Shown here one piece after another: positions 1 through 8,858 of a stretch of DNA of 64,000 bases. How positions within the stretch are numbered: the first letter of the stretch is position 1; the number at the start of each line of letters is the position of its first letter. The notes under the pieces are model-generated. The model was not told where the DNA came from and searched no databases. It saw only the letters and a program-made list of their open reading frames with translations. Where the stretch lies: NCBI GenBank assembly GCA_943787985.1, contig CALSOO010000008.1, positions 172,857 to 236,856 on the forward strand, read 5' to 3'. This DNA comes from an uncultured Paracoccaceae bacterium. Lineage in GTDB: Bacteria > Pseudomonadota > Alphaproteobacteria > Rhodobacterales > Rhodobacteraceae. The translations under genes and the position numbers were made by a program.

Positions 1-2367
1 GTCGAAAAAGACGAGGACGGCAACGTGACCCTGTCGGAAGAGCGCGACTATATCGCCATCGCAACCACGCGCCCTGAAACCATGCTGGGCGACGGGGCCG
101 TTGCGGTGCATCCAACGGACGAACGCTACGCGCCAATCGTCGGAAAACTCTGCGAAATTCCGGTAGGTCCCAAAGAATTCCGTCGCCTGATCCCGATCAT
201 CACCGATGAATATCCCGACAAGGATTTTGGGTCAGGTGCCGTGAAAATCACCGGCGCGCATGATTTCAACGACTACCAAGTCGCCAAGCGTGGCGGCATT
301 CCGATGTTCAATCTGATGGACACAAAGGCTGCGATGCGCGCCGATGGGAAACCCTATGCCGAGGAAGCCGCGATTGCCCAAGCGATTGCAAACGGTGAGC
401 AAGAGTTTGACGAGGCGATGATCGCCGCGATGAACCTTGTGCCCGAAGAATACCGCGGCATGGATCGGTTCGAGGCGCGCAAGAAGGTTGTGCAAAATAT
501 CACTGACGAGGGGCTGGCTGTTATGGTCACGGTCGTTGATATCGACGAAGAGGGACAGGAAAGTTCCAAACTGATCCCCTATGTTGAGAACAAGCCGATC
601 ATGCAGCCATACGGCGACCGATCGAAGGTCGTCATAGAACCCTTACTGACGGATCAATGGTTCGTGGACACGGATCAGATCGTTCAGCCAGCACTGGACG
701 CTGTACGCAACGGCGATGTGAAGATCATGCCGGAAAGCGGCGAAAAGGTGTATTTCAACTGGCTCGACAATATCGAACCATGGTGCATCTCGCGTCAGCT
801 GTGGTGGGGACATCAGATTCCGGTTTGGTTTGACCTATATGGGAACCAATTCTGCGCAACTACAGAAGAAGAAGCCATTGCGAAGGCTCAAAAGTTCCAT
901 GAAGAACTCACGCCCAATGCGACAGTGTCCATTGAAATAAATGAGCGTGAAATAGCCACCGCTCCTGATGCAGCTGGTCGTGCTCATAAACACCCTCCTA
1001 TGGTCGGCGCTGGATGGGTCGGAGCAGAAATGTCCCTACTTCGGGTTGGCCTATACCGCGACCCCGACGTCCTAGACACATGGTTCTCCTCTGGCCTTTG
1101 GCCCATCGGCACCCTCGGCTGGCCCGAAGAAACAGACGCATACAAACGTTATTTCCCCACCTCCGACCTCATCACTGGTCAGGACATCCTGTTCTTCTGG
1201 GTCGCGCGGATGATGATGATGCAGCTCGCTGTCGTCGATGAAGTCCCGTTCAACACCGTCTACCTGCACGGCCTTGTGCGCGATGCCCACGGCAAGAAGA
1301 TGAGCAAATCAACGGGCAACGTCATCGACCCGCTCGACATCATTGACGAATACGGTGCCGACGCGCTGCGGTTCACCAATGCGGCCATGGCTTCCCTTGG
1401 GGGGGCCTTGAAACTCGATACCAAACGGATCGAGGGCTACCGCAACTTCGTCACCAAACTGTGGAACGCAGGCACTTACGGCGATTTCAAAGGCACCTTT
1501 GACGTCCCCCATTCAGATGCGATCCCCGACACCAACCTGCCGCTGAACAAGTGGATCAAAGGGGAAATCGCCAAGACCCGAGAGGCCGTGGACGCGGCCC
1601 TCGAGACCTACCGCTTTAACGACGCGGCCAACACGTTGTACAGCTTTGTGTGGAACACCTTCTGCGCGCAATATCTGGAATTCACCAAACCCGTGCTGGA
1701 CGGCGACGATGCAGCCGCCGCGGCGGAAACCAAAGCGACCTATGCGTGGGCTTTTGATCAATGCCTGATCATGTTGCACCCCATCATGCCGTTTGTGACC
1801 GAAGAATTGTGGCAAGGCAAAGCGCGCCCCAAGATGTTGGTTCACACAGACTGGCCGACCTACACACCCGCTGATCTGGTGGACGCCCAAGCCGATGCGG
1901 ACCTCACATGGACCGTGGCGATCATTGAGGCAATCCGCTCTGCGCGCGCGCAAATGAACATCCCTGCCGGGTCGTTTATTCCGTTGGTTGTCAAAGGGAT
2001 GGACCCTGCGGCACAAGCCGCGTGGGACCAGAATGAAGCGTTGATCAAACGCTTTGCCCGCATTGAATCCCTGAGTGTTGTAGATGATCTGCCCAAAGGC
2101 ACCGTTGCACTGGCGGTCAGCGGCGGCACCTTTGGATTGCCCTTGGAAGGCGTCATCGACGTGAACGCCGAAAAGGCGCGCCTTGAAAAGACATTGGGCA
2201 AATTGGCCAAGGAACTCGGCGGTTTGCGCGGACGGTTGAAAAACCCGAAATTCGCCCAAAGCGCCCCCCCCGAAGTGATCGAGGAAACCAAAGCCAACCT
2301 CGCGCTGCGCGAAGCTGAAGAGGCAAAAATCAAGGACGCCTTTGACCGTTTGGCCGAACTGGGCTGA
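1..2367 (+). CDS. valS: Valyl-tRNA synthetase, 3' part (5' end outside window)
   Basis: Charges tRNA-Val in the cytoplasm. The reading frame is open from the first base, so the N-terminus with the HIGH motif lies upstream. Visible parts: the CP1 editing domain (TTRPETMLGD near the start), the DVLDTWFSSGLWP block (about 1063-1100), the KMSKS loop (nt 1297-1311), the anticodon-binding domain, and the C-terminal coiled-coil tRNA arm from about nt 2160. About 40 residues before DPDVLDTWFSSG (nt ~895-1060) look unlike the usual ValS linker and are less GC-rich than the rest. The gene converges on a crotonase, with a hairpin between the two stops. Confidence 0.97.
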   Translation, partial: VEKDEDGNVTLSEERDYIAIATTRPETMLGDGAVAVHPTDERYAPIVGKLCEIPVGPKEFRRLIPIITDEYPDKDFGSGAVKITGAHDFNDYQVAKRGGIPMFNLMDTKAAMRADGKPYAEEAAIAQAIANGEQEFDEAMIAAMNLVPEEYRGMDRFEARKKVVQNITDEGLAVMVTVVDIDEEGQESSKLIPYVENKPIMQPYGDRSKVVIEPLLTDQWFVDTDQIVQPALDAVRNGDVKIMPESGEKVYFNWLDNIEPWCISRQLWWGHQIPVWFDLYGNQFCATTEEEAIAKAQKFHEELTPNATVSIEINEREIATAPDAAGRAHKHPPMVGAGWVGAEMSLLRVGLYRDPDVLDTWFSSGLWPIGTLGWPEETDAYKRYFPTSDLITGQDILFFWVARMMMMQLAVVDEVPFNTVYLHGLVRDAHGKKMSKSTGNVIDPLDIIDEYGADALRFTNAAMASLGGALKLDTKRIEGYRNFVTKLWNAGTYGDFKGTFDVPHSDAIPDTNLPLNKWIKGEIAKTREAVDAALETYRFNDAANTLYSFVWNTFCAQYLEFTKPVLDGDDAAAAAETKATYAWAFDQCLIMLHPIMPFVTEELWQGKARPKMLVHTDWPTYTPADLVDAQADADLTWTVAIIEAIRSARAQMNIPAGSFIPLVVKGMDPAAQAAWDQNEALIKRFARIESLSVVDDLPKGTVALAVSGGTFGLPLEGVIDVNAEKARLEKTLGKLAKELGGLRGRLKNPKFAQSAPPEVIEETKANLALREAEEAKIKDAFDRLAELG

Positions 2368-2384
2368 TCCCGGAAATCAACAGC

Positions 2385-2416
2385 GCTCAAACCCGCGACA
2401 TATGGCGGGTTTGAGC
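2385..2416. terminator. Bidirectional hairpin between convergent valS and crotonase genes
   Basis: Perfect 12-bp inverted repeat (GCTCAAACCCGC / GCGGGTTTGAGC) with an 8-nt loop between two convergent stop codons. The plus strand continues into a T-rich stretch (cattcttctattt), so it probably ends transcription from both sides. Confidence 0.8.
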
Positions 2417-2423
2417 CATTCTT

Positions 2424-3212
2424 CTATTTGAACACTGCCGCGCGCTTTTGCATGGCGGCGACCACCACTTCCATCTGATGTGGTTTGCCGATCAATTCGG
2501 CCTGTTCCTGACTTTCGGCCAGCAGCACCTCTTCGGCGCCAGCGGTTTCTGCCAAGGCGCACAAGCGTTTCGCAGTGCGGATCGCGGATGGGCTTTTGCC
2601 TGCGATCTCTGCGGCCAGTGCCATCGCACGTGCGAGCGGATCCTCGGCCAATTCGGTGAACAGCCCCCACGCCAAGGCTTGTTCAGCCTCAACCGGATGG
2701 GCCGTGTAGGTCATCAAGCGCATCACGTCAGGACGGACCAGTTTGGGCAGCAACACCATGCCGCCCATGTCGGGCACGATGCCCCATTTCATCTCCATCA
2801 CCGCGATTTTGGCGTCCGCCCCTGCGATCCTGATGTCCGCGCCCAATGCCAACTGGCACCCTGCCCCGAACACCGGGCCGTGCAGCGCAGCAATCACCGG
2901 AACCGGCACCCGTTGCCAAATCATCGCAACCTCTTGCCATTGGTTCGTCGTGCCTTTGCCGTGGGTGCGTGGCATCAATTGCCCTGACGGGTCCACGCCC
3001 ACCATTTTGCCCAAACTGGTGATGTCGATGCCCGCGCAAAACGCTTTGCCCTCGCCCGATATCACGACTGCGCGCGCGTCAGAGGCCATGACCTCTTCGC
3101 CCGCCGCAATGATGGCTGTGATCATGTCCTGATCAACAGCATTCATTTTATCCGCGCGCGTCAGGCGCACGTGGGCGATATGGTCTTGATAAGTTACACA
3201 AACGCGGGCCAT
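2424..3212 (-). CDS. Enoyl-CoA hydratase/isomerase (crotonase) family protein
   Basis: 262-residue crotonase-fold protein; the family acts on acyl-CoA thioesters through an oxyanion hole. Residues typical of the fold are the early CAGID segment and the HGPVFGAGCQLALGADIRIA block. A start 17 codons further upstream is open, but the ATG at 3212 has a clear ribosome binding site (GGAGG, about 6 nt away) and gives the usual crotonase length. The acyl-CoA substrate cannot be deduced; the neighbours (valS and a small twin-arginine peptide) do not help. Confidence 0.88.
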   Translation of the reverse strand: MARVCVTYQDHIAHVRLTRADKMNAVDQDMITAIIAAGEEVMASDARAVVISGEGKAFCAGIDITSLGKMVGVDPSGQLMPRTHGKGTTNQWQEVAMIWQRVPVPVIAALHGPVFGAGCQLALGADIRIAGADAKIAVMEMKWGIVPDMGGMVLLPKLVRPDVMRLMTYTAHPVEAEQALAWGLFTELAEDPLARAMALAAEIAGKSPSAIRTAKRLCALAETAGAEEVLLAESQEQAELIGKPHQMEVVVAAMQKRAAVFK

Positions 3213-3272
3213 GTTGTCCTCCAAAGCTTTGCGCCATTTGGCCCAAGATGGGCGCTGGTGCAAAGCGAAACG

Positions 3273-3437
3273 CTACGGCACCCAGCGCTCAACGGCGCGC
3301 ATCATCCCCAAGGATTTGTCATAGACGAGGGTCAGAATGCGCCGCCCTCCCAGTCTTGCCCCGGCCAGAGGGACCGTGCGCACCGCACTTGCGGCCAGTG
3401 CTGTGGCGATAAAACCGCGTCTTGTGAGTTTGGCCAT
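3273..3437 (-). CDS. Small protein with twin-arginine-like signal (54 aa)
   Basis: A 54-codon frame with a strong ribosome binding site (GGAGGG, 7 nt before ATG at 3437). It starts MAKLTRRGFIATALAASAV, which is a TRRxF-type twin-arginine motif followed by a hydrophobic segment. The rest is a short basic tail ending ...KSLGMMRAVERWVP. It lies 60 bp upstream of the crotonase start and is divergent from the HisC-like gene. I recall similar tiny proteins in roseobacters but know no function. It could be an exported or membrane-anchored micropeptide, or the leftover signal region of a lost larger protein. Confidence 0.6.
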   Translation of the reverse strand: MAKLTRRGFIATALAASAVRTVPLAGARLGGRRILTLVYDKSLGMMRAVERWVP

Positions 3438-3533
3438 CTGCGACCCTCCAGTTGCGAATGATTATCATGTAAGTATGCATCTAGTGACTTTCAATCCTTG
3501 CCCCCGCCGTGATCCTTGCGTTACCTCAAGGGC

Positions 3534-4637
3534 ATGACAGATTTTCGCCTTACACCGCTTGCCGCCTCATTGCCTTCAACCGTCCCATTTGTGGGCCCTG
3601 AAACACAGGAGCGCGCACGCGGATCAGCCTTTGATGCGCGCCTTGGTGCCAATGAAAATGTCTTTGGCCCCTCCCCCAAGGCGCTTGCCGCAATGGCCAC
3701 GGCGGAACAATGGATGTACGGCGATCCCGAAAACTTCGATTTGCGCACGGCCCTCGCGGCCCATCATGGATGCACAATAGAGCATATTGTCGTCGGCGAA
3801 GGCATCGACGGATTGCTTGGCTATCTGGTGCGCTTGTTCGTCGGCCCCTCTGATGCGGTGGTGACCTCTGACGGGGCATACCCGACGTTCAACTACCACG
3901 TTGCCGGATTTGGCGGGACCTTGCACAAAGTGCCGTATGTGGAGGATCACGAGGACCCTGCGTCCTTGTTTGCAAAAGCCAAAGAGGTGGACGCGAAATT
4001 GGTCTATCTCGCCAACCCCGACAACCCCATGGGGACATGGCACGACGGGGCAACATTGACGCGTGCCTTGGATGATTTGCCCGAAGGTTGCGTGCTGGTT
4101 CTGGACGAAGCCTATGTGGAATGCGCGCCCGAAGGCACCGCGCCACAGCTTGATCCAGATGATCCACGCGTCATCAGAATGCGCACTTTTTCAAAAGCTT
4201 ACGGCATGGCAGGGGCGCGGGTTGGATACGCCATCGCACATCCTGAATTGATCATGGCGTTCAACAAAGTGCGCAACCACTTTGGGATGAACCGCGCGGC
4301 TCAGGCGGGTGCGTTGGCCGCCCTTGAGGATCTGGAATACACGGCCTCTGTTTTGGCGCATATCGAGACGGCGCGCGCGCGCATCACAAAGATTGCCGCA
4401 GACAACGGCCTCAAAACCATTCCCTCCGCCACCAACTTTGTTGCGATTGATTGCGGGCAGGACGGCGTGTTTGCAAAACGGGTTCTGGACGCGTTGATCG
4501 CGCAGGGCCTCTTTGTGCGCATGCCCTTTTCGGCCCCGCAGAACAGGTGCATCCGCATCAGCTGCGGAACACCAGAACATCTTGATCTTTTTGCAAGATA
4601 TTTACCCTTGGCCCTTAAAACCGCTACCGAGGGCTGA
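3534..4637 (+). CDS. HisC-like pyridoxal phosphate aminotransferase
   Basis: 367-residue class I/II (fold type I) aminotransferase related to histidinol-phosphate aminotransferase. Visible are GANENVFGPSP near the N-terminus, the PDNPMGTW block, LDEAYVE, and FSKAYGMAGARVGY, where the lysine (about residue 221) should form the Schiff base with PLP. ATG 3534 is chosen; a TTG six codons upstream is also open. It may act on histidinol phosphate or an aromatic amino acid. No other his genes lie nearby, so I give no symbol. A small membrane protein gene follows. Confidence 0.85.
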   Translation: MTDFRLTPLAASLPSTVPFVGPETQERARGSAFDARLGANENVFGPSPKALAAMATAEQWMYGDPENFDLRTALAAHHGCTIEHIVVGEGIDGLLGYLVRLFVGPSDAVVTSDGAYPTFNYHVAGFGGTLHKVPYVEDHEDPASLFAKAKEVDAKLVYLANPDNPMGTWHDGATLTRALDDLPEGCVLVLDEAYVECAPEGTAPQLDPDDPRVIRMRTFSKAYGMAGARVGYAIAHPELIMAFNKVRNHFGMNRAAQAGALAALEDLEYTASVLAHIETARARITKIAADNGLKTIPSATNFVAIDCGQDGVFAKRVLDALIAQGLFVRMPFSAPQNRCIRISCGTPEHLDLFARYLPLALKTATEG

Positions 4638-4668
4638 CAAACGCAAATCTTGCGATACACTGGCCCTG

Positions 4669-4911
4669 ATGAAAGGGGCTGTTTTGCGCGACCATCATTT
4701 TAACAACCACACCATGTCATCCGCACCGGATTTCACCAAAGCATGCATCGTGATGTTTGGCGTGAACCTGTCGTGGGTATTTATACTGTTGTGGGCCGTG
4801 TGGGGCTTACTTGCCGTTGCAGGCGTCGCGTGGGGTGTCAACCGCTGGCTTTGCTGGCTCGATTCCAGACGCACACGACGGTTGGCACCTACTCCGGTGA
4901 CCCACCAATAA
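4669..4911 (+). CDS. Small membrane protein downstream of the HisC-like gene
   Basis: 80 residues with one or two hydrophobic segments (about residues 27-57, VMFGVNLSWVFILLWAVWG and the following LLAVAGVAWGV) and a basic C-terminus (RRTRRL). No enzyme motif. ATG 4669 or the internal ATG 4714 (MSSAPDF) could be the start. In related roseobacters I recall a similar short membrane protein next to this aminotransferase, sometimes labelled as the aminotransferase by proximity. Its last 23 bp overlap the 3' end of the opposite-strand aminotransferase gene. Confidence 0.6.
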   Translation: MKGAVLRDHHFNNHTMSSAPDFTKACIVMFGVNLSWVFILLWAVWGLLAVAGVAWGVNRWLCWLDSRRTRRLAPTPVTHQ

Positions 4912-6097
4912 CGCGCGCTGCGGCCTCAAGTGCGCCGGCCCCGTGTTCTATGCTCAACGCGTTTAACCCTGCCTCAATTCCGCCAAGCATGCCCAGCACC
5001 ATATGTCCGTTCACGTGACCCATGTGGCCAAGGCGGAAATACGCATCAGACTCCCGCCCTTCCCCCATTCCCAAACCAATACCAAGCGTCAGGCCCAGAT
5101 TTTCCTCACACCATGCCCGCAACCGCGTCCCGTCAGGGGTGTCCAATCGCAAAGACGTCACAGCGCAACTGCGCACATCCGGATCGCTGACATTCATTTG
5201 CAAACGTCCGGCCGTTCCCCACGCATCACACGCTGCCCAGATTGCGCGCGCCAAACGGGCGTGACGGGCCCAGACCGCCTCCATCCCTTCAGCGTGGATC
5301 ATGTCGAGGGCCACGCGCAGTCCGTAAAGGTGGTGGGTCGGCGCCGTGCCGTTGAAATATTGCCAGAAGCCTTCCGGATTGGCACGCGGGGCCCAGTCCC
5401 AATACCGGCTCACGCGCGGCATTGCCTGGCGCGCTGCTGCCGCTTTGTCGTTGAAGAACACAAATGCTGTGCCCGCAGGCACCATCAGCCCTTTTTGACA
5501 TGCGGCCACCATCACATCCACGCCCCATGCGTCCATCTCAAAGCGGTCACACCCGAGCGACGCGATACAATCCGCCATCAACAACGCAGGATGCCCGACC
5601 GCGTCGAGGGTCGCGCGAATGGCTGCGACGTCGTTGCGGATCGAGCTTGAGGTATCGACATGCACGGCCAGAACCGCTTTGATCGTGTGGGCGGTGTCCG
5701 CTTTGAGCGCCTCTGCGATCCGGTCTGCGTCAAACGGGCTTTGTTTGCCAAAATCAAGGATATCCGCATGCGCGCCGATCCCCGCCGCCATGTCCGCCCA
5801 AGTGTTCGCGAAATGCCCCGAGGATGGCACCAGAACACGGTCCCCTTCTTTGATCGTGTTGGCAAGGGCAGCTTCCCACGCAGCGTGTCCGTTGCCGATG
5901 TAGATCGCCACATTGTGCTTGGTGCGGGCCACGCGACACAAATCGCGGGTCAGATCCGGCATCATTTCGATCAACTCGCCAGCATAAATGTTGGGCGACG
6001 GGCGGTGCATTGCCTGCAAGACCGCTTCGGGCATGACTGAAGGGCCGGGAATGGCCAGATAACCACGACCGTGGGCTGCGATTGGGGGCAATGACAT
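4889..6097 (-). CDS. Serine--glyoxylate-type aminotransferase (class V)
   Basis: 402-residue PLP enzyme of the alanine/serine-glyoxylate aminotransferase family, which in methylotrophs and roseobacters moves the amino group of serine to glyoxylate. Visible features are PGPSVMPEAVLQAM at the N-terminus, the GNGHAAWEAAL cofactor-phosphate region, DCIASLG, and ACQKGLMVPAG with the PLP lysine near residue 201. The start at 6097 follows a GAGG about 6 nt upstream. It is divergent from the ABC transporter. Specificity is inferred from family only. Confidence 0.88.
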   Translation of the reverse strand: MSLPPIAAHGRGYLAIPGPSVMPEAVLQAMHRPSPNIYAGELIEMMPDLTRDLCRVARTKHNVAIYIGNGHAAWEAALANTIKEGDRVLVPSSGHFANTWADMAAGIGAHADILDFGKQSPFDADRIAEALKADTAHTIKAVLAVHVDTSSSIRNDVAAIRATLDAVGHPALLMADCIASLGCDRFEMDAWGVDVMVAACQKGLMVPAGTAFVFFNDKAAAARQAMPRVSRYWDWAPRANPEGFWQYFNGTAPTHHLYGLRVALDMIHAEGMEAVWARHARLARAIWAACDAWGTAGRLQMNVSDPDVRSCAVTSLRLDTPDGTRLRAWCEENLGLTLGIGLGMGEGRESDAYFRLGHMGHVNGHMVLGMLGGIEAGLNALSIEHGAGALEAAARVIGGSPE

Positions 6098-6232
6098 GGG
6101 AAACCTCGTTGATGCTGTGGCGCAACCTAAGCGCTTGAGGAGCCGCGTCAACTGCGCAAGCGCTTGCTCTGGCCGACACAGGCAAGTACACACAGGTTCA
6201 AGCTGATTTTCACAACCGCTCAGGCGCACCAC

Positions 6233-8110
6233 GTGACAAACACCACTCCCTCGATCTCGGAACAAAACTACGGCTCGAGCCATCTGTTGGGATGGCTGTG
6301 GCGCGAATACATGCGCAAACACCTGCCGGTCCTGATGATCGCGGTGTTTTTCATGGTGCTTGAGGGATCGATGCTGGGGGCCCTCAGCTGGATGATGCAG
6401 CCTATGTTCGATGACGTTTTTGTCGCGGGCAATCGCGGGATGCTGATCTGGGTTGGCGTGGCCTTGATCGTGATCTTTGTGGTCCGTGCCTTTTCATCCG
6501 TTTTTCAAAAAGTGCTGCTCACGCGCATCGCGCAGATGACCGCAGCGGCCCTGCGTATCGACATTCTGGAGCAGATGATGAAACAGGACGGCGCGTTTCA
6601 CCAAGCGCACCCGCCCGGTTTTCTGATCCAGAGGGTCCAATCAGATGTGAACGCCGTCGGGGATGTCTGGCGGGCTGTGATTACAGGTGCTGGTCGCGAT
6701 TTGATCGGGTTGGTTGTCCTCTTGGGCGTCGCCATCAGTGTCGATCCGGTTTGGGCGCTGCTTGCCTTTGTGGGTATCCCTTTGCTCGTCATGCCAGCCG
6801 CAATGGCGCAGCGCTATGTGCGCCGTCATGCCCGTGAGGCGCGCGATTTGGGGGCGGACCTCAGCACCCGTCTGGATGAAGTGTTCCACGGCATCGTTCA
6901 GATCAAGCTCAACGCATTGGAGCAATACCAGTCACGCCAATACCGCGCCCTGACAGAGCAATTCGTGCGAACCGAAGTCCGCGCGGCCTTCGGCGGGGCA
7001 GCCATCCCATCCATGATCGACATCATGTCAGGCATCGGGTTCATGGCTGTTATCCTGTATGGTGGCTCGGAAATCATCGCTGGTGAAAAAACCATTGGCC
7101 AGTTCATGACCTTTTTCACCGCTATGGGCTTCGCGTTTGATCCCCTGCGCCGCTTGGGTGCGATCAGCGGGTTGTGGCAAGTGGCCGCCGCTGCGATCGA
7201 GCGGATCAAGGAGCTGCTGGACACCCCGTTGGCGCTGTCCTCAGCGGAAAACCCTGTGCCTGCCCCGACTGGCACCCCGGATATCGCCCTCGACAATGTG
7301 ACCCTTGCTTACGGTGAAACCACGGTCCTGACGGGTTTGAATGTCATTGCGGAAGCTGGTAAAACCACTGCCCTTGTCGGGGCGTCCGGCGCTGGAAAAT
7401 CAACGATTTTCAACCTGTTGACCCGTCTGGTCGATCCTCAGCAAGGGTCCGTCAAAGTCGGGGGAATTGAAGCGTCAGAGATCGCGCTGGATGACTTGCG
7501 CAATCTCTTTTCGGTCGTCACCCAAGAAGCTTTGTTGTTTGACGAGAGCCTGCGCGAGAATATTCTACTGGGGCGCACCGACGTCACCGAAGAGCGCCTC
7601 AAAGAGGTGTTGGACGCGGCATTCGTCAGCGACTTTCTGGACAAATTGCCAAAAGGTCTGGACACGGCTGTCGGCCCACGTGGGTCGGCCCTGTCTGGCG
7701 GACAGCGCCAGCGCGTCGTCATCGCCCGCGCCTTGTTGCGCAACACGCCTATCTTGCTTCTGGACGAGGCCACATCGGCGCTGGATGCACAATCAGAGCA
7801 TGTGGTGCAGGACGCGCTTGAGAAGCTTTCAGCAGGGCGCACGACCATTGTGATTGCCCACCGGCTGTCCACCATTCGCGAAGCCGACAAAATTGTAGTG
7901 ATGGACCGTGGCCGGGTTGTGGATCAAGGCACACACACAGATCTGTTGGATCGCGGCGGCATTTATGCTGATCTTTACCGTTTGCAATTCAAAGACGGCA
8001 AAGCGGTCGTGGATGTGTCCCAGTCCAAAGCCTTGGGACCGCAATTTGATGCCGCCCCCAGCACACGTCCCGGCTTGTTGAACCGCCTCAAGCGCAGCCT
8101 ATTCGGCTAA
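6233..8110 (+). CDS. ABC transporter, fused permease-ATPase (MsbA-like)
   Basis: About 625-residue type IV exporter half-transporter working as a homodimer in the inner membrane. The N-terminal half has about six membrane segments (first around LPVLMIAVFFMVLEGSMLG). The ATPase half has Walker A GASGAGKST (about residue 383), signature LSGGQRQR (about 486), Walker B ILLLDEATSALD (about 508) and the H-loop IAHRLST. GTG 6233 is chosen because homologues start close to this point; a TTG at 6164 is also open. The family moves lipids, lipid A precursors or drugs; substrate unknown. A GT2 gene lies convergently downstream. Confidence 0.92.
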   Translation: MTNTTPSISEQNYGSSHLLGWLWREYMRKHLPVLMIAVFFMVLEGSMLGALSWMMQPMFDDVFVAGNRGMLIWVGVALIVIFVVRAFSSVFQKVLLTRIAQMTAAALRIDILEQMMKQDGAFHQAHPPGFLIQRVQSDVNAVGDVWRAVITGAGRDLIGLVVLLGVAISVDPVWALLAFVGIPLLVMPAAMAQRYVRRHAREARDLGADLSTRLDEVFHGIVQIKLNALEQYQSRQYRALTEQFVRTEVRAAFGGAAIPSMIDIMSGIGFMAVILYGGSEIIAGEKTIGQFMTFFTAMGFAFDPLRRLGAISGLWQVAAAAIERIKELLDTPLALSSAENPVPAPTGTPDIALDNVTLAYGETTVLTGLNVIAEAGKTTALVGASGAGKSTIFNLLTRLVDPQQGSVKVGGIEASEIALDDLRNLFSVVTQEALLFDESLRENILLGRTDVTEERLKEVLDAAFVSDFLDKLPKGLDTAVGPRGSALSGGQRQRVVIARALLRNTPILLLDEATSALDAQSEHVVQDALEKLSAGRTTIVIAHRLSTIREADKIVVMDRGRVVDQGTHTDLLDRGGIYADLYRLQFKDGKAVVDVSQSKALGPQFDAAPSTRPGLLNRLKRSLFG

Positions 8111-8117
8111 AGTTGAC

Positions 8118-8792
8118 CTATCGCGCATAAGTCTTTGCGAGGGTTTCCGCGTCGGCGCCCAAAGCATAGCGGATCAAGGTCCAAAAATTGCGTGATCCGC
8201 GCCGTATCCACCCTTGGCGGCGATATTTTTTGCAGCTTGTGACGGCTTTGACGTCCAAACCCACCAGTTGCCCTTTGAGGCGGCGCGCGATGGCGACGTC
8301 TTCCATTAACGGCTGATCCGGATATCCTCCGACCGCATCATAAAGTTTGCGAGGCAACAACAACCCCTGATCCCCGTAGGGCAATCCAAAGGAACTGCGC
8401 GCATTGGCCCACCCCGCAACAATGCGCCCTGGCAATCCACCCTGATCAAAAGCCAAGCGCCCCCAACCCGCTTTTTGGGTTTGCATGTGCACAGCCACGG
8501 CCCCGGTCCACTCAGGTGCAAGCACAGTATCGCCATGCAGCACCATCAACCACGCGCCCTGCGCCACCGCGCATCCTGCACGCAACTGCCCGCCACGCGA
8601 CGGGCTTGCGCTGATCACTTCGGCCCCCCATTCTTTGGCTATATCAAGGGTCTGATCCGTTGATCCGCCATCGCTGACAATCACTTCGCGGATCAGACCA
8701 GCCTCGACCCCCTCCATAAGGGCGGCCAAACAGACATTCAGTCTGGGCCCCGCATTCAGGGTCGGAACGATTACGGAAATAGGTGCTCGCAT
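8118..8792 (-). CDS. Family 2 glycosyltransferase (TIGR04283-like)
   Basis: 224-residue GT-A glycosyltransferase. It starts ISVIVPTLNAGPRL, has VSDGGSTDQTLDIA (nucleotide-sugar pocket), HGDTVLAPEW in the DxD position, and PYGDQGLLLPRK followed by PLMEDVAIARRL typical of the TIGR04283 subgroup. ATG 8792 sits just behind a GGGGGT run; a GTG one codon upstream is also possible. Members of this subgroup are soluble or peripheral and their sugar is unknown. It is divergent from ygfZ. Confidence 0.85.
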   Translation of the reverse strand: MRAPISVIVPTLNAGPRLNVCLAALMEGVEAGLIREVIVSDGGSTDQTLDIAKEWGAEVISASPSRGGQLRAGCAVAQGAWLMVLHGDTVLAPEWTGAVAVHMQTQKAGWGRLAFDQGGLPGRIVAGWANARSSFGLPYGDQGLLLPRKLYDAVGGYPDQPLMEDVAIARRLKGQLVGLDVKAVTSCKKYRRQGWIRRGSRNFWTLIRYALGADAETLAKTYAR

Positions 8793-8858
8793 CACACCCC
8801 CTTTTGTCTGCAGTTTCGCACGCTATATGTCATGGGGACCCATGTTAGGACAAACAGA

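Noticed and set aside
1513..2259. Long open frame antisense to valS
   Set aside because: No recognisable protein pattern or ribosome binding site; valS on the other strand is certain. Codon bias of GC-rich genes opens antisense frames.
4669..4911. Calling the small membrane protein a histidinol-phosphate aminotransferase
   Set aside because: It has 80 residues and membrane helices; such a label would come only from the neighbouring gene.
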